The position numbers and the translations under genes are program-made. A DNA stretch of 64,000 nt from Peptococcaceae bacterium BICA1-7 (GTDB lineage Bacteria; Bacillota; Desulfotomaculia; Desulfotomaculales; Desulfocucumaceae): contig JUEB01000013.1 in assembly GCA_000802095.1 (NCBI GenBank), positions 124,001-188,000 of the forward strand. The letters are read 5' to 3'. Under the pieces are notes generated by a model. The model was not told the DNA's origin and did no database searches. It saw only the letters and a program-made list of their open reading frames with translations. Within the stretch, counting starts at the first letter, position 1, and every line of letters starts with the position of its first letter. Shown in pieces: positions 16,263 to 25,045 of the stretch.

Positions 16263-18002
16263 TTACTTTACGCCTGAGACCCCGCTTTTTTGTCTGTAAG
16301 AAAATACTCCAAGTATCAAAACAGCCACCGCGGTACCTATCAGTATGGCGCCGCCCCCGCTGGTTGAAGCCTTGGCAGCGGCGGCTGCCTTTATGGCCTC
16401 GGGAATCATCCCGGGGAAAACATACGCCTGGAGCATTGCTATCGCGCCAATCATCACGGTAAAGAAAATACTGTGGGGTACGGTAAACCGGAACAGGTCA
16501 CCTTCACGGCCCACCAGACCCGTTGAGGCGCAGCCCACCGCGATGCTCTGGGGAGAAATCATTTTAGCGGCCACACCACCGGATGAGTTGGTGGCCACTG
16601 TTAGCACGGGATTGATGCCCATGGACTCTGCGGTAACCTTCTGCATGTTGGCGAATAAAGCGTTGGCCGAGGTGTCGCTGCCGGTAATAAACACTCCCAG
16701 CCAGCCCAGAAATGCTGATACGAACGGGAAGGCGAAACCGGTAACGGTAAAGGCCTTGCCCAGGGTGGGAGTCATGCCCGACCAGTTGGCCACGTAGGCG
16801 AAGCCCAGCACACAGGCCACGGTAAGAAGGGCAAATTTAAGGTTTTTAAGGGTATCAACAAATATCTTGATAAACTGACCCGGCCCCACCCGGAGGATGG
16901 CTGCCGATATGACAGCAGCTATTATAATTGAGGTGCCGGTGGCCGAAAGCCAGTTGAAGTTAAAGACAACAGCCATTGGTTTGCCTCCGGCAATGATCAT
17001 CTTGTCCAGGCCGGCCATGGCAAATTTAAAGTCCATTTTTCCTATAATTGCTTTGACGGGATTAAGCCCCCAGTCGGCAATCAGAATGGTCAGGACGATA
17101 AAGGGAGACCAGGCCTTTAATATGGCGCCGGGGCTGTGATGTCTGACCTCAAGGGTGGCCGCCGGCTCTTCGGCAAAGCGCCATATTTTTTTGGGCTTCC
17201 AGACCCGCAGGAAAAGCACCAGGCATATGATAGAGGCCAGGGATGACATTATATCCGGCAGCATGGGGCTTAAATAGTTTGATGAAAACCACTGCATGGC
17301 GGCGAATGACCCGCCGCTGACCAGTATGGCGGGCATTACCTCCCTGGCGCCCTTCCAGCCGGACATAATTACTACCAGCCAGAACGGAACAAAGAGAGAG
17401 AGCAGGGGAAGCTGGCGGCCCACCATCTGGCTGATGGACATGGCGTCTATGCCGGTCACCGCCCCGGCTGTAATGATCGGTATCCCAATGGCCCCAAAGG
17501 CCACCGGAGCAGTGTTGGCAATCAGGCAGAGGCCCGCCGCGTAGAGGGGGTTAAAGCCAAGTCCCACCAGCATGGCGGCGGTGATGGCCACCGGGGTGCC
17601 GAATCCGGCCGCGCCCTCCAGGAAAGCGCCGAAGGAAAAGGCAATCAGCAGGGCCTGCAGCCTGCGGTCATCTGTTATGGAAGCGATGGAGTCTTTTATT
17701 ATTTCAAACTGACCGGTCTTAACCGTCATATTATATAAAAATACCGCCGTTACAATAATCCAGCCGATGGGCCAAAGTCCGAACATAGCACCGGTCAGGG
17801 TGGATAAGAGGGCATATTTGACCGGCATGCCGTAGGCCGCCACAGCCACCAGTATAGCCAGCAGCACAGTGATTAGCCCGGCAATGTGCCCTTTCATGCG
17901 CAGGCCGGCCAGGGCAATAAACAGGAAGAATATGGGAATGGCGGCAACCAGCGCCGAAAGGCCAATGTTACCCAGAGGATTAATAGCTTGTGTCCAGGTC
18001 AT
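16263..18002 (-). CDS. lctP: L-lactate permease
   Basis: A 579-residue inner-membrane transporter of the LctP/LldP family that imports lactate with protons. About 13-14 hydrophobic segments are visible. Conserved parts seen: FGAFLEGAAGFGTPVAITAAMLVGLGF in the first half and ITGSDTSANALFANMQ and ATNSSGGVAAKMISPQSIAVGCAS in the second, both diagnostic of the family. RBS AAGGAGGAAGA precedes the ATG. First gene of the unit lctP-lutC-fusion. A FadR-type operator lies about 200 bases upstream at 18199, which puts uptake and oxidation under one control. Confidence 0.95.
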   Translation of the reverse strand: MTWTQAINPLGNIGLSALVAAIPIFFLFIALAGLRMKGHIAGLITVLLAILVAVAAYGMPVKYALLSTLTGAMFGLWPIGWIIVTAVFLYNMTVKTGQFEIIKDSIASITDDRRLQALLIAFSFGAFLEGAAGFGTPVAITAAMLVGLGFNPLYAAGLCLIANTAPVAFGAIGIPIITAGAVTGIDAMSISQMVGRQLPLLSLFVPFWLVVIMSGWKGAREVMPAILVSGGSFAAMQWFSSNYLSPMLPDIMSSLASIICLVLFLRVWKPKKIWRFAEEPAATLEVRHHSPGAILKAWSPFIVLTILIADWGLNPVKAIIGKMDFKFAMAGLDKMIIAGGKPMAVVFNFNWLSATGTSIIIAAVISAAILRVGPGQFIKIFVDTLKNLKFALLTVACVLGFAYVANWSGMTPTLGKAFTVTGFAFPFVSAFLGWLGVFITGSDTSANALFANMQKVTAESMGINPVLTVATNSSGGVAAKMISPQSIAVGCASTGLVGREGDLFRFTVPHSIFFTVMIGAIAMLQAYVFPGMIPEAIKAAAAAKASTSGGGAILIGTAVAVLILGVFSYRQKSGVSGVK

Positions 18003-18198
18003 TTGTTCTTCCTCCTTTTCTTATTTAAAGGGATAAGTCTTTTTGATAAAAATAATTATAATGCCCGGAATAATACTGTTTTGACTTATACCATCAAGCA
18101 CCTCCCCGAAAACCTATTTGGTTCTATCGCAAACGCCACAGCTATTTCGTCCAAATGCATGACGATACCATCTACTGATAATGTCATTTACATAATTG

Positions 18199-18211
18199 AT
18201 GGTATGACCAT
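18199..18211. promoter_or_regulatory. Putative operator 3, upstream of lctP
   Basis: ATGGTATGACCAT, identical to operator 1, in the 408-base gap upstream of the permease. The rest of the gap (18003-18336) is AT-rich with no gene seen. Confidence 0.72.
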
Positions 18212-18336
18212 TTTACCAATTAAATATTCTCTAATTTTTCCGCTACTCCTTCCGACATTTTTGATTTTATAAATTTTTTTGAAAATAGCGGAAATAGTTT
18301 CTCTGTGGTAAATTGGGCTCACCGTGTATTTTTAAA

Positions 18337-18374
18337 TAAAAAAAGAGGTGTTTGACTAAACAACCCCTTTTAAA
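18337..18374 (-). terminator. Terminator after hydG
   Basis: Minus-strand AGGGGTTGTTT and AAACACCTCT form an imperfect hairpin followed by a T-run, about 40 bases after the hydG stop. Confidence 0.7.
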
Positions 18375-18410
18375 ATGGCAGACTTATAAATTTGCTGTAA
18401 TTCCCTTATT

Positions 18411-19829
18411 CTAAAAATATAAATCCCTCTCACCGGCGGAGATGCGCTCCAGCCTGGCCATGGTTTCGGACCGGACGGCGGGGTTGGTTATCTCCCCCAG
18501 GTGCTCCCTGATGGTTTTTTCACCTATTTCCCTGGTGGGCTCCGAGGCGTAGTCCTCCAGGTACTCCTTGAAGGTGAGAATGGCGTTGGGCTGGCAGACG
18601 TTGCCTATCTCCCCGCTCTTGGCCAGGGGCATAAACCTGTCCCCTGTCCTTCCCTTACGGTAGCAGGCGGTGCAGAAACTGGGGATATAACCGGAAAGGC
18701 AGACATTTTGGATAACCTCGTCGGGGCTCCGGCGGTCCTCAACATTAAACTGGGCAGTGCTCTCACCCTGCTTCATGAATCCCTGGCTATATTCCTCCCG
18801 GTAGCCGCCCACCCCGGTGCAGGACCCGGCGCTTACCTGGGACACCCCAATGGAAAGGATCTCATCCCTGAACTCAGGGCTCTCCCTGGTGGAAAGTATC
18901 ATTCCGGTGTAGGGTACGGCCAGCCTCAGCACGGCCACCAGCTTTTTAAAGTCCGCGTCGGACACCAGGTGCGGGAACTCCCTCACCGAGACCCCTGAGG
19001 CCGGGCGCAGGCGGGGTACTGAAATGGTGTGGGGGCCCACCCCGAATTTTTCCTCCAGGTGCAGTGCGTGCAGCAAGGTGGCGATCACCTCGTACCTGTA
19101 GTCATAAAGGCCGTAAAGCGCCCCAATGCCCACATCGTCTATGCCTCCCTCCATGGCCCGGTCCATGGCGGTAAGGTGGTAATCGTAGTCGGACTTGGGC
19201 CCCGCCGGGTGCATGGTCCGGTAGGTATCCCGGTGGTAGGTCTCCTGGAACAATATGTAAGTTCCTATGCCGGCCTCCTTAAGCCTGTGGTACTCCTCCA
19301 CACTGGTGGCGGCTATATTGACATTGACCCTCCTGATGCTGCCGTTTTCCTTCTTTACCGAGTATATTGTTTTGATAGCCTCCAGCACATATTCTATAGG
19401 GCTTTCCGACGGGTGCTCCCCGCACTCCACCGCCAGGCGCTTGTGGCCCAGTGTTTCCAGAATCTTAACCTCTTCCTCTATCTCGGGCATGGTCAGCTTC
19501 CTGCGGGCCATTTTCCCGTTGGCGCAGCGGTAGCCGCAGTAATAACAGCTATTTATACAGTGATTGCTTATATAAAGGGGTGCGAAAAAAACCAGCCTGC
19601 GCCCGTATATTCTCATTTTTATCATGCTGGCGGTCTCATACATCTGCTGCAGCACCCCGGGGTCCTCCACGCTTAACAGCACCGCCGCCTCCTCCGGGGT
19701 CAGCCCTTCGGCCTTACCGGCCCTGGCTATTATATCCCCGGCGGCCCCCGGCGGCGCCTTCCGCCCCCTGTCCAGCAGGTCAAATATCTGACTGTCCTTA
19801 ATAAAGGCGGTTGAATACTTTTGGTCCAT
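18411..19829 (-). CDS. hydG: [FeFe]-hydrogenase maturase HydG (radical SAM tyrosine lyase)
   Basis: A 472-residue radical SAM enzyme that cleaves tyrosine to make the CO and CN ligands of the H-cluster. Seen: the radical SAM motif C-I-N-S-C-Y-Y-C near residues 90-97 in a ThiH-like barrel, and the C-terminal motif C-T-A-C-Y-R-K-G-R-T-G-D-R-F-M with a third Cys in GNVCQPNAILTF, which binds the auxiliary cluster specific to HydG and is absent from ThiH. Start at 19829 is used because GGGGAGG lies 9 bases upstream; an earlier ATG at 19847 has no RBS. Last gene of hydE-aspA-hydF-hydG on the minus strand. It serves the two hydrogenases in this window. Confidence 0.95.
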   Translation of the reverse strand: MDQKYSTAFIKDSQIFDLLDRGRKAPPGAAGDIIARAGKAEGLTPEEAAVLLSVEDPGVLQQMYETASMIKMRIYGRRLVFFAPLYISNHCINSCYYCGYRCANGKMARRKLTMPEIEEEVKILETLGHKRLAVECGEHPSESPIEYVLEAIKTIYSVKKENGSIRRVNVNIAATSVEEYHRLKEAGIGTYILFQETYHRDTYRTMHPAGPKSDYDYHLTAMDRAMEGGIDDVGIGALYGLYDYRYEVIATLLHALHLEEKFGVGPHTISVPRLRPASGVSVREFPHLVSDADFKKLVAVLRLAVPYTGMILSTRESPEFRDEILSIGVSQVSAGSCTGVGGYREEYSQGFMKQGESTAQFNVEDRRSPDEVIQNVCLSGYIPSFCTACYRKGRTGDRFMPLAKSGEIGNVCQPNAILTFKEYLEDYASEPTREIGEKTIREHLGEITNPAVRSETMARLERISAGERDLYF

Positions 19830-19873
19830 TTTTCCCGGCCTCCCCATTCTTTTTACTAATTCTGCAAGGAAAT

Positions 19874-20077
19874 GCGGTCGGAATCCAGAATTCAGGAGTC
19901 AGCATACAGAATTGTCTATGCATTCCTTATACTTGGTTGATTAACCGGACGGGGTCCTGTACTTAAAAAAGAACTAGTTCTAAATCCTCTGCTTTTTTAT
20001 ACCGACCTCGAAGCCGGTCATCCAAATCTCCTGTCTCCTGAATTCTGTCTTCTGACTCCCGACCGGAGGTATTACCC
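19874..20077. repeat. Heptamer-repeat element A (between hydF and hydG)
   Basis: Begins GGTCGGAATCCAGAATTCAGG with degenerate 7-base units (TCAGGAG/CCAGAAT type) and ends with the inverted form CTCCTGTCTCCTGAATTCTG and GACTCCCGACCGGAGG. The left part is clearly homologous to element D at 51968 (shared GAATNCAGAATTCAG and ATGCATT blocks). Together these look like mobile, inverted-end elements without a gene. Confidence 0.75.
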
Positions 20078-20087
20078 TCAAGCATTC

Positions 20088-21329
20088 TCAGTTCCCCTCC
20101 AGCTGCCTCAGGGCCGAGGGAAAAGGCAACAGCGCCCTTTTCAGTATGCCTTGCACATAGGCAATGAGAACTCCGTAGTTGACCATGGGCACCCCTGCAC
20201 CGGAGGCCTGCATCATCCTGTGCAGCATTTCCCTGCGGTTGATCATGCAGGCCCCGCAGTGCACCACCAGGCTGTATTGTTCCAGATCTTTGGGCAAATC
20301 AATGCCGCTGGACCAGTCAAAGTGGATTTCCCCTCCCACCTTCTGGCGCAGCCAGCGGGGAATTTTCACCGTGCCTATGTCATCGGCCACCCGGTGGTGG
20401 GTACAGGCCTCGGCAATAAGCACCCTGTCCCCGGGCTTTAATCCCTCCACCGCTCTGGCCCCAGCCGCCAGAGCCTCCAGATTCCCCTTGTAGCGGGCGA
20501 AGAGAATGGAAAAGGAGGTCAGCATTATATCCGCCGGGGTATCCGCATCCACTTTTAAGAAGGCCTGGGAGTCGGTAACCACCATCCTGGGCCGATCCTT
20601 TAGGTTTGCCAGCGCTCTTTTAAGCTCCCTCTCCTTGACCACCAGGGCGCAGGCGTCATTGTCCAGTATGTCCCTTATGGTCTGCACCTGGGGCAGTATC
20701 AGCCTGCCCTTGGGGGCGGCCAGGTCGATGGGAGTCACCAGCACCACAGTATCCCCGGGGCTGATCAGGTCCCCCATAATGGTGGGAGCGGTCCAGTCAC
20801 CGGGGGCACACCTGATGATCTCTTTTTTTAGCTCCTCCAGCCCCTGACCTGTAAGAGCGCTTACCGGCGCCACCCGGATGCCCAGCCGGTCTGACACAGC
20901 CTCAGGGCCCTGCCAGCAGTCGAGGTCCATCTTGTTCAGTACTCCCACCACCGGCACTTTCTGTTCACCGGCCCTCTTTACCAGGTCGGCCTCATATTCC
21001 CCCACCTCCTGGGCGGGGTCCACCACCAGCACCATCAGGTCGGCTTTATGTAAAACCTCCATGGTTCTGTTAACCCTCAGTTCTCCAAGCAGGCCGGTAT
21101 CGTCTATCCCGGCTGTGTCTATAATCACCACCGGCCCTATGGGCAGTATCTCCATGGACTTGTATACCGGATCGGTAGTGGTGCCCGGCACCTCGGAAAC
21201 AATGGCTATCTCCTGCCTGGTCAGTGAGTTGATCAGGCTTGACTTACCGGCGTTTCTCCGGCCAAATATAGCTATGTGGAGCCTGCTGCCCCTTGGAGTT
21301 TCATTAAGTCCCCCCGTACTCACCTGCAA
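20088..21329 (-). CDS. hydF: [FeFe]-hydrogenase maturation GTPase HydF
   Basis: A 413-residue scaffold protein that assembles the 2Fe subcluster and delivers it to HydA. Seen: N-terminal GTPase with the P-loop GRRNAGKSSLIN (about residues 24-35), DTAGIDDTG, NKMDLD, then the dimerisation domain and the C-terminal Fe-S domain with C-T-H-H and H-C-G-A-C ligands. All key motifs are intact. The start is uncertain: TTG at 21329 (overlapping aspA by 10 bases) or GTG at 21323. The overlap with aspA implies coupled translation. Element A separates it from hydG. Confidence 0.95.
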   Translation of the reverse strand: MQVSTGGLNETPRGSRLHIAIFGRRNAGKSSLINSLTRQEIAIVSEVPGTTTDPVYKSMEILPIGPVVIIDTAGIDDTGLLGELRVNRTMEVLHKADLMVLVVDPAQEVGEYEADLVKRAGEQKVPVVGVLNKMDLDCWQGPEAVSDRLGIRVAPVSALTGQGLEELKKEIIRCAPGDWTAPTIMGDLISPGDTVVLVTPIDLAAPKGRLILPQVQTIRDILDNDACALVVKERELKRALANLKDRPRMVVTDSQAFLKVDADTPADIMLTSFSILFARYKGNLEALAAGARAVEGLKPGDRVLIAEACTHHRVADDIGTVKIPRWLRQKVGGEIHFDWSSGIDLPKDLEQYSLVVHCGACMINRREMLHRMMQASGAGVPMVNYGVLIAYVQGILKRALLPFPSALRQLEGN

Positions 21330-22747
21330 TCACCTGCCTTCTTTGCTATAGCGGCCCCGGCCACCCCGGGGCTGGTCAGCTGGCCGGGGGCAAATACCGC
21401 CTCCAGGTCCTCTTCCGACATAAAGCCCGCTTCCACCACCAGCCTCCTCAGTGGGATCTCTTCCCGGGAGGCCCTGGACACCAGTTCAGCAGCCCTGTCG
21501 TAGCCCAGATGGGGGGTAAGGGCTGTTATAAAGCTGTGGCTTTCCTCCAGCCAGCGGCTGCACCTGGCCCTGTCCGCCCTTATTCCCCTCACGCACTTCT
21601 CCTCAAACAGCCGGGCAGCCTTTGTCAGAATATCCAGGGACTGCAGAAGGTTATGGGCGATCAGCGGCAAAAAGGCATTGAGTTCAAGCTGCCCGGACGC
21701 CGCCGCCAGGGCAATCACCTGGTCGTTGCCCATTACCTGAAAGGCTGCCTGGGTAACCATTTCCGGGATTACCGGGTTGACCTTGCCCGGCATGATGGAG
21801 GACCCCGGCTGAAGCCGGGGCAGTTTTATTTCCCCCAGCCCCCCCAGGGGGCCTGAGGAGAGCAGCCTTAAGTCACCGGATATTTTGGCCAGATTGACGG
21901 CAGCCGCCTTTAAAAGCCCGGACACCTCCACAAACACATCGGCATTCTGGGTCAGGTCCACCGTATTTTCTGCCCTGGCCAGTCCATAGCCGGTCAGAGT
22001 CCTCAATTCTTCTATAACCATGAAAATATAGCGGGGTTCCGCATTCAGCCCGGTCCCCACCGCAGTGCCCCCCAGATTGACCTGCCTGAGCCTCTCCTCC
22101 ACCTTGTACAGACGCCAGCGATCTCTGGCCACAGCCTCGGCGTAGGCGCTGAATTCCTGACCCAGGGTAATGGGGACGGCATCCTGCATTTCAGTGCGGC
22201 CCAGCTTTAAAACACCGGCAAAATCGGCCTCCCGGTCCTGCAGCGCAGACTGGAGGCCCGCCAAGGCCTGGCTTAAATCCAGCACCATCCCTATGGCGGC
22301 CACCCTAAGGGCCGTGGGATAGACATCATTGGTAGACTGGGAAAGGTTTACGTGCTTTAAGGGGTGCACCCTATGGTAGCTCCCCCTTTCCCCCCCCAGT
22401 ATTTCTATAGCGCGGTTGGCCAGCACCTCGTTCATGTTCATATTGGCCGAAGTCCCGGCGCCGCCCTGCAAGGCATCCACAATAAACTGGCCGGCCAGGC
22501 CCCCTTCGGCCACCTCGGCGGCCGCCCGGGCGATAGCCTCCCCGGTGCTGCGTTCTAAAAGCCCGGCCCCGGTGTTGGCCAGAGCGGCAGCCTGCTTTAC
22601 CCGGGCCAGCGCCCTAATCAGGGCCGGGTGCATACCTATTCCGGAGACCGGGAAATTAACGGCCGCCCTCATGGTATGGATGCCGTAATAGGCCTCCCCG
22701 GGAACCTTCATTTCCCCCAAAAAGTCTTCTTCCACACGGTGGCCCAA
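21320..22747 (-). CDS. aspA: Aspartate ammonia-lyase
   Basis: A 475-residue enzyme of the fumarase/aspartase superfamily that splits aspartate into fumarate and ammonia. Seen: GTSANMNMNEVLANRAIE, LSQSTNDVYPTALRVA and the signature GSSIMPGKVNPVIPEM. Start is TTG at 22747, 7 bases after AGGAGG. The gene is embedded between hydE and hydF. Ammonia-lyase genes often travel with hydE/F/G; the link is thought to concern nitrogen supply for the dithiomethylamine bridge of the H-cluster, but that is an inference. A plain catabolic aspartase is the alternative. Confidence 0.88.
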   Translation of the reverse strand: MGHRVEEDFLGEMKVPGEAYYGIHTMRAAVNFPVSGIGMHPALIRALARVKQAAALANTGAGLLERSTGEAIARAAAEVAEGGLAGQFIVDALQGGAGTSANMNMNEVLANRAIEILGGERGSYHRVHPLKHVNLSQSTNDVYPTALRVAAIGMVLDLSQALAGLQSALQDREADFAGVLKLGRTEMQDAVPITLGQEFSAYAEAVARDRWRLYKVEERLRQVNLGGTAVGTGLNAEPRYIFMVIEELRTLTGYGLARAENTVDLTQNADVFVEVSGLLKAAAVNLAKISGDLRLLSSGPLGGLGEIKLPRLQPGSSIMPGKVNPVIPEMVTQAAFQVMGNDQVIALAAASGQLELNAFLPLIAHNLLQSLDILTKAARLFEEKCVRGIRADRARCSRWLEESHSFITALTPHLGYDRAAELVSRASREEIPLRRLVVEAGFMSEEDLEAVFAPGQLTSPGVAGAAIAKKAGDCR

Positions 22748-22786
22748 TGGAACACCTCCTCAAATGGCTTATACTGTAATCCTATT

Positions 22787-22955
22787 CGGTCAGGAGTCAG
22801 AAGCCAGAAGCCAGAAGCCAGGAACCAGAATGATTGGGGCATTCTTTTTTGCACTCCTTGGTGGCCCGGATGTTTTGGATTCTGAATTTGGACCGGCAAG
22901 AATTTCAGCATTATTCTGGCTTCTGACTCCTGACTCCTGACTCCCGACCGGAATG
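22787..22955. repeat. Heptamer-repeat element B (end of hydE to aspA)
   Basis: Left arm GGTCAGGAGTCAGAAGCCAG followed by further CCAGAAG units; right arm is the inverted series CTGGCTTCTGACTCC and TGACTCCTGACTCCCGACCG. The arms enclose about 90 bases. The right arm runs into the end of hydE and encodes its last residues. Confidence 0.78.
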
Positions 22956-24008
22956 CAACTCAGTATAAGCATATTTGGGGCTGTGCCCGTACCCCGTCCC
23001 CTCGCTGCGCCCCAGGCTTTCAATAAGAAGGCGCATCTCCCGTACAGATGTGAATGGATCACGGTCAATCCCGGTCTTGCCCGGATAAATGCTGTAGTGG
23101 GAGCGGTACCGCTGCGGCGTGACATTGGGCATAATTACATTGGCCCCGCACCTCAGCGCCAGCCCCCGCCCCCGGGGGTTTATGGTGCCCAGGGCGGTGG
23201 TGGCAGGCAGGTGTGCATCGGGCAATACCAGCCGGGCCACCGCCAGGATAGTCAGGGTCATTTCCAGTGACCCCGCCGGGCTCCCTCCCAAAGGAGTTCC
23301 GGGATGGGGTATGAAAGGCCCCAGACCGGCCATTTCCACATCCAGGTCCCGCATCAGCAGCAAGTCCCGGGCCACAGCCGGGACAGTCTGGCCGGGAAGC
23401 CCCACCATCCCGCCGGAGCCCACCTGGTAACCCAGCCTCTTCAGCAGGCGTAAGCTGCCCACCCGGTCCTCCAGGGTGGTGCCCGGGCGAAGGCGGGCAA
23501 ATAGATCGGCATCTGCTGTTTCATGCTTTAGAAGATACCTGTCGGCGCCGGCCTCTTTAAAGGCCCTCAAATCCTCCGGGGAACGCAGGCCTAATGAAAG
23601 AGTGACGGCCACATCCAGCTTCTTTATTTCCCAAATCACCCCGGTTAATATCTCCACAGTATAAAAGGGGTCTTCTCCGCTCTGCAACACAATAGTTTTA
23701 AGCCCCATTCCGGCCGCCTCCCCGGCGGCCTCCAGTATCTCCGACGGCTCCATGCGGTACCTGCGCACCCCTTTGTTGCCCGACCTCAGGCCGCAGTAAA
23801 AGCAGGCGCCGGAGCAGTAATTGGAAAACTCTATGATTCCTCTTAAATAAACCTCTTCCCCCAGCAGCCGGGACCTTACCCGGTCCGCCAGCGCGTAGAG
23901 CCGGGGCCTCTCACTTTCCCCCGCGCCCAGAAGGGCTTTGATATCCTCAAAACTCAGCTCCCGGCAGTTTTCCCCGGCCTTTGCCAGCGCTTCTTCAAAA
24001 AGATCCAT
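22911..24008 (-). CDS. hydE: [FeFe]-hydrogenase maturase HydE (radical SAM)
   Basis: A 365-residue radical SAM enzyme of the BioB-like fold that acts in building the azadithiolate-bridged 2Fe unit. Seen: C-S-G-A-C-F-Y-C near residues 68-75, LQSGEDPFY, LKHETADADLFARLRPG, GGMVGLPGQT and GPFIPHPGTPLGG, all typical of HydE. RBS GGGGGAGG precedes the ATG. First gene of the minus-strand maturation unit, diverging from the hydrogenase operon. The last dozen residues (HSGRESGVRSQKPE) are encoded by heptamer repeat element B and are not part of the family, so the original stop has been replaced by repeat-derived sequence. Confidence 0.95.
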   Translation of the reverse strand: MDLFEEALAKAGENCRELSFEDIKALLGAGESERPRLYALADRVRSRLLGEEVYLRGIIEFSNYCSGACFYCGLRSGNKGVRRYRMEPSEILEAAGEAAGMGLKTIVLQSGEDPFYTVEILTGVIWEIKKLDVAVTLSLGLRSPEDLRAFKEAGADRYLLKHETADADLFARLRPGTTLEDRVGSLRLLKRLGYQVGSGGMVGLPGQTVPAVARDLLLMRDLDVEMAGLGPFIPHPGTPLGGSPAGSLEMTLTILAVARLVLPDAHLPATTALGTINPRGRGLALRCGANVIMPNVTPQRYRSHYSIYPGKTGIDRDPFTSVREMRLLIESLGRSEGTGYGHSPKYAYTELHSGRESGVRSQKPE

Positions 24009-24249
24009 GCTGCCTCCCCCACCGGTCCGGAATTAACCGGGCCGCATATTACAAGGCCTATTATATCTCTTTTATAACACCCACATTAAAAAATAACTGT
24101 GCGGTAAAATAAAAAATAATTGATTTTTTCAAACAAATTAATTATTATTGAACATAGCACAATTTAGTTTTTTTATCAATAATTATTTACTATATTTATC
24201 ATTAAAACATTAATATGATAAATTATTTTTATGGGTGGGGTGAGTTACT

Positions 24250-24591
24250 ATTAAACTGCATGATGTAATTACTATTCTTGACGCAGAGGTCATAGCCGGG
24301 GAAAGTCTATTGGATACTGAGGTAAATGCTGGCTTCGGCTGCGACCTGATCAGCGATTCACTCTGCTTCTCCAGGCCGGACTGCCTTTTGCTCACAGGGC
24401 TCACCAACATACAAATTATACGGGTGGCCGATATGATCGAGGCCCGGGCCATTGTATTTGTAAGGGGCAAAAAGCCCGGCCAGGACATTATCACGCTGGC
24501 CAGGGAAAAAAACCTCCCCCTGCTGGTTACAAGGCGCTTCCTGTTTGAAAGCTGCGGCCTTTTATACCAGCACGGACTGCGCAGCTCATGA
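24250..24591 (+). CDS. DRTGG-domain protein, first of two (non-canonical start)
   Basis: A small protein of about 113 residues with the DRTGG fold, ending LLYQHGLRSS. Recognisable parts: VITILDAEVIAGESLLDTEV, CDLISDSL, LTGLTNIQIIRVADM and IEARAIVFVRGKKPGQDIITLA, matching the second DRTGG protein at 26380 segment by segment. The match to the family begins before any ATG, GTG or TTG: the frame is open only from 24244, and the best RBS (GGGGTGA at 24237) points to ATT at 24250. A TTG at 24310 would delete the first conserved strand. First gene of the plus-strand hydrogenase operon. DRTGG domains occur in regulators and kinases; no activity is known for this stand-alone form. Confidence 0.7.
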   Translation: MKLHDVITILDAEVIAGESLLDTEVNAGFGCDLISDSLCFSRPDCLLLTGLTNIQIIRVADMIEARAIVFVRGKKPGQDIITLAREKNLPLLVTRRFLFESCGLLYQHGLRSS

Positions 24592-24616
24592 AATGTCAGT
24601 GGGGAGTTGATCAGGC

Positions 24617-25042
24617 TTGAATATGGAGTTTAATGTCAGGGGAATGGACTTTACCCGGGCCGGGGAGGCCTCCGCTAAAATAAAAAAAGCCCTTCAGCTG
24701 GTGGGCATGGAGGTTTCTACCATCAGAAAGGCCGTCATAGTTGCCTATGAGGCCGAGCTTAATATAGTCATTCATGCCCGCCAGGGGATCCTGACACTAT
24801 TTGTGCACCCTGACAGGGTGGAAATAATCGCTGAAGATGAGGGGCCTGGAATACCGGATATAGCCCTGGCCATGCAGGAGGGATACTCCACGGCCCCCCC
24901 CCACGTCAGGGAAATGGGCTTTGGGGCCGGCATGGGCCTCCCCAATATAAAGCGCTGCTCAGACCACCTGGATATAGATTCCCGGGTAAACAGCGGCACC
25001 AGGCTAAAGGCGACAATATTCAATAATATAAATGGTGAGTGA
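24617..25042 (+). CDS. Anti-sigma-factor-like ATP-binding protein (HATPase_c)
   Basis: A 141-residue GHKL ATPase domain of the SpoIIAB/RsbW type. Seen: N-box region AYEAELNIVIHA, G1 box EDEGPGIPDIALAM, and G2 box GFGAGMGLPNIKRCSD. There is no HisKA or sensor domain, so it resembles a serine kinase/anti-sigma switch rather than a sensor kinase. Start may be TTG at 24617 or ATG at 24623; GGGGAG lies upstream. It is 3 bases from the sensory-type hydrogenase homologue, suggesting the two act together, for example passing a redox or H2 signal to a partner protein. Confidence 0.82.
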   Translation: MNMEFNVRGMDFTRAGEASAKIKKALQLVGMEVSTIRKAVIVAYEAELNIVIHARQGILTLFVHPDRVEIIAEDEGPGIPDIALAMQEGYSTAPPHVREMGFGAGMGLPNIKRCSDHLDIDSRVNSGTRLKATIFNNINGE

Positions 25043-25045
25043 AAA

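Noticed and set aside
19874-20077. Heptamer arrays as a CRISPR array
   Set aside because: Units are 7 bases, degenerate and without spacers, and no cas genes are nearby.
22790-23125. 111-residue ORF across the hydE end and element B
   Set aside because: Made of repeat sequence and hydE in another frame; no RBS.
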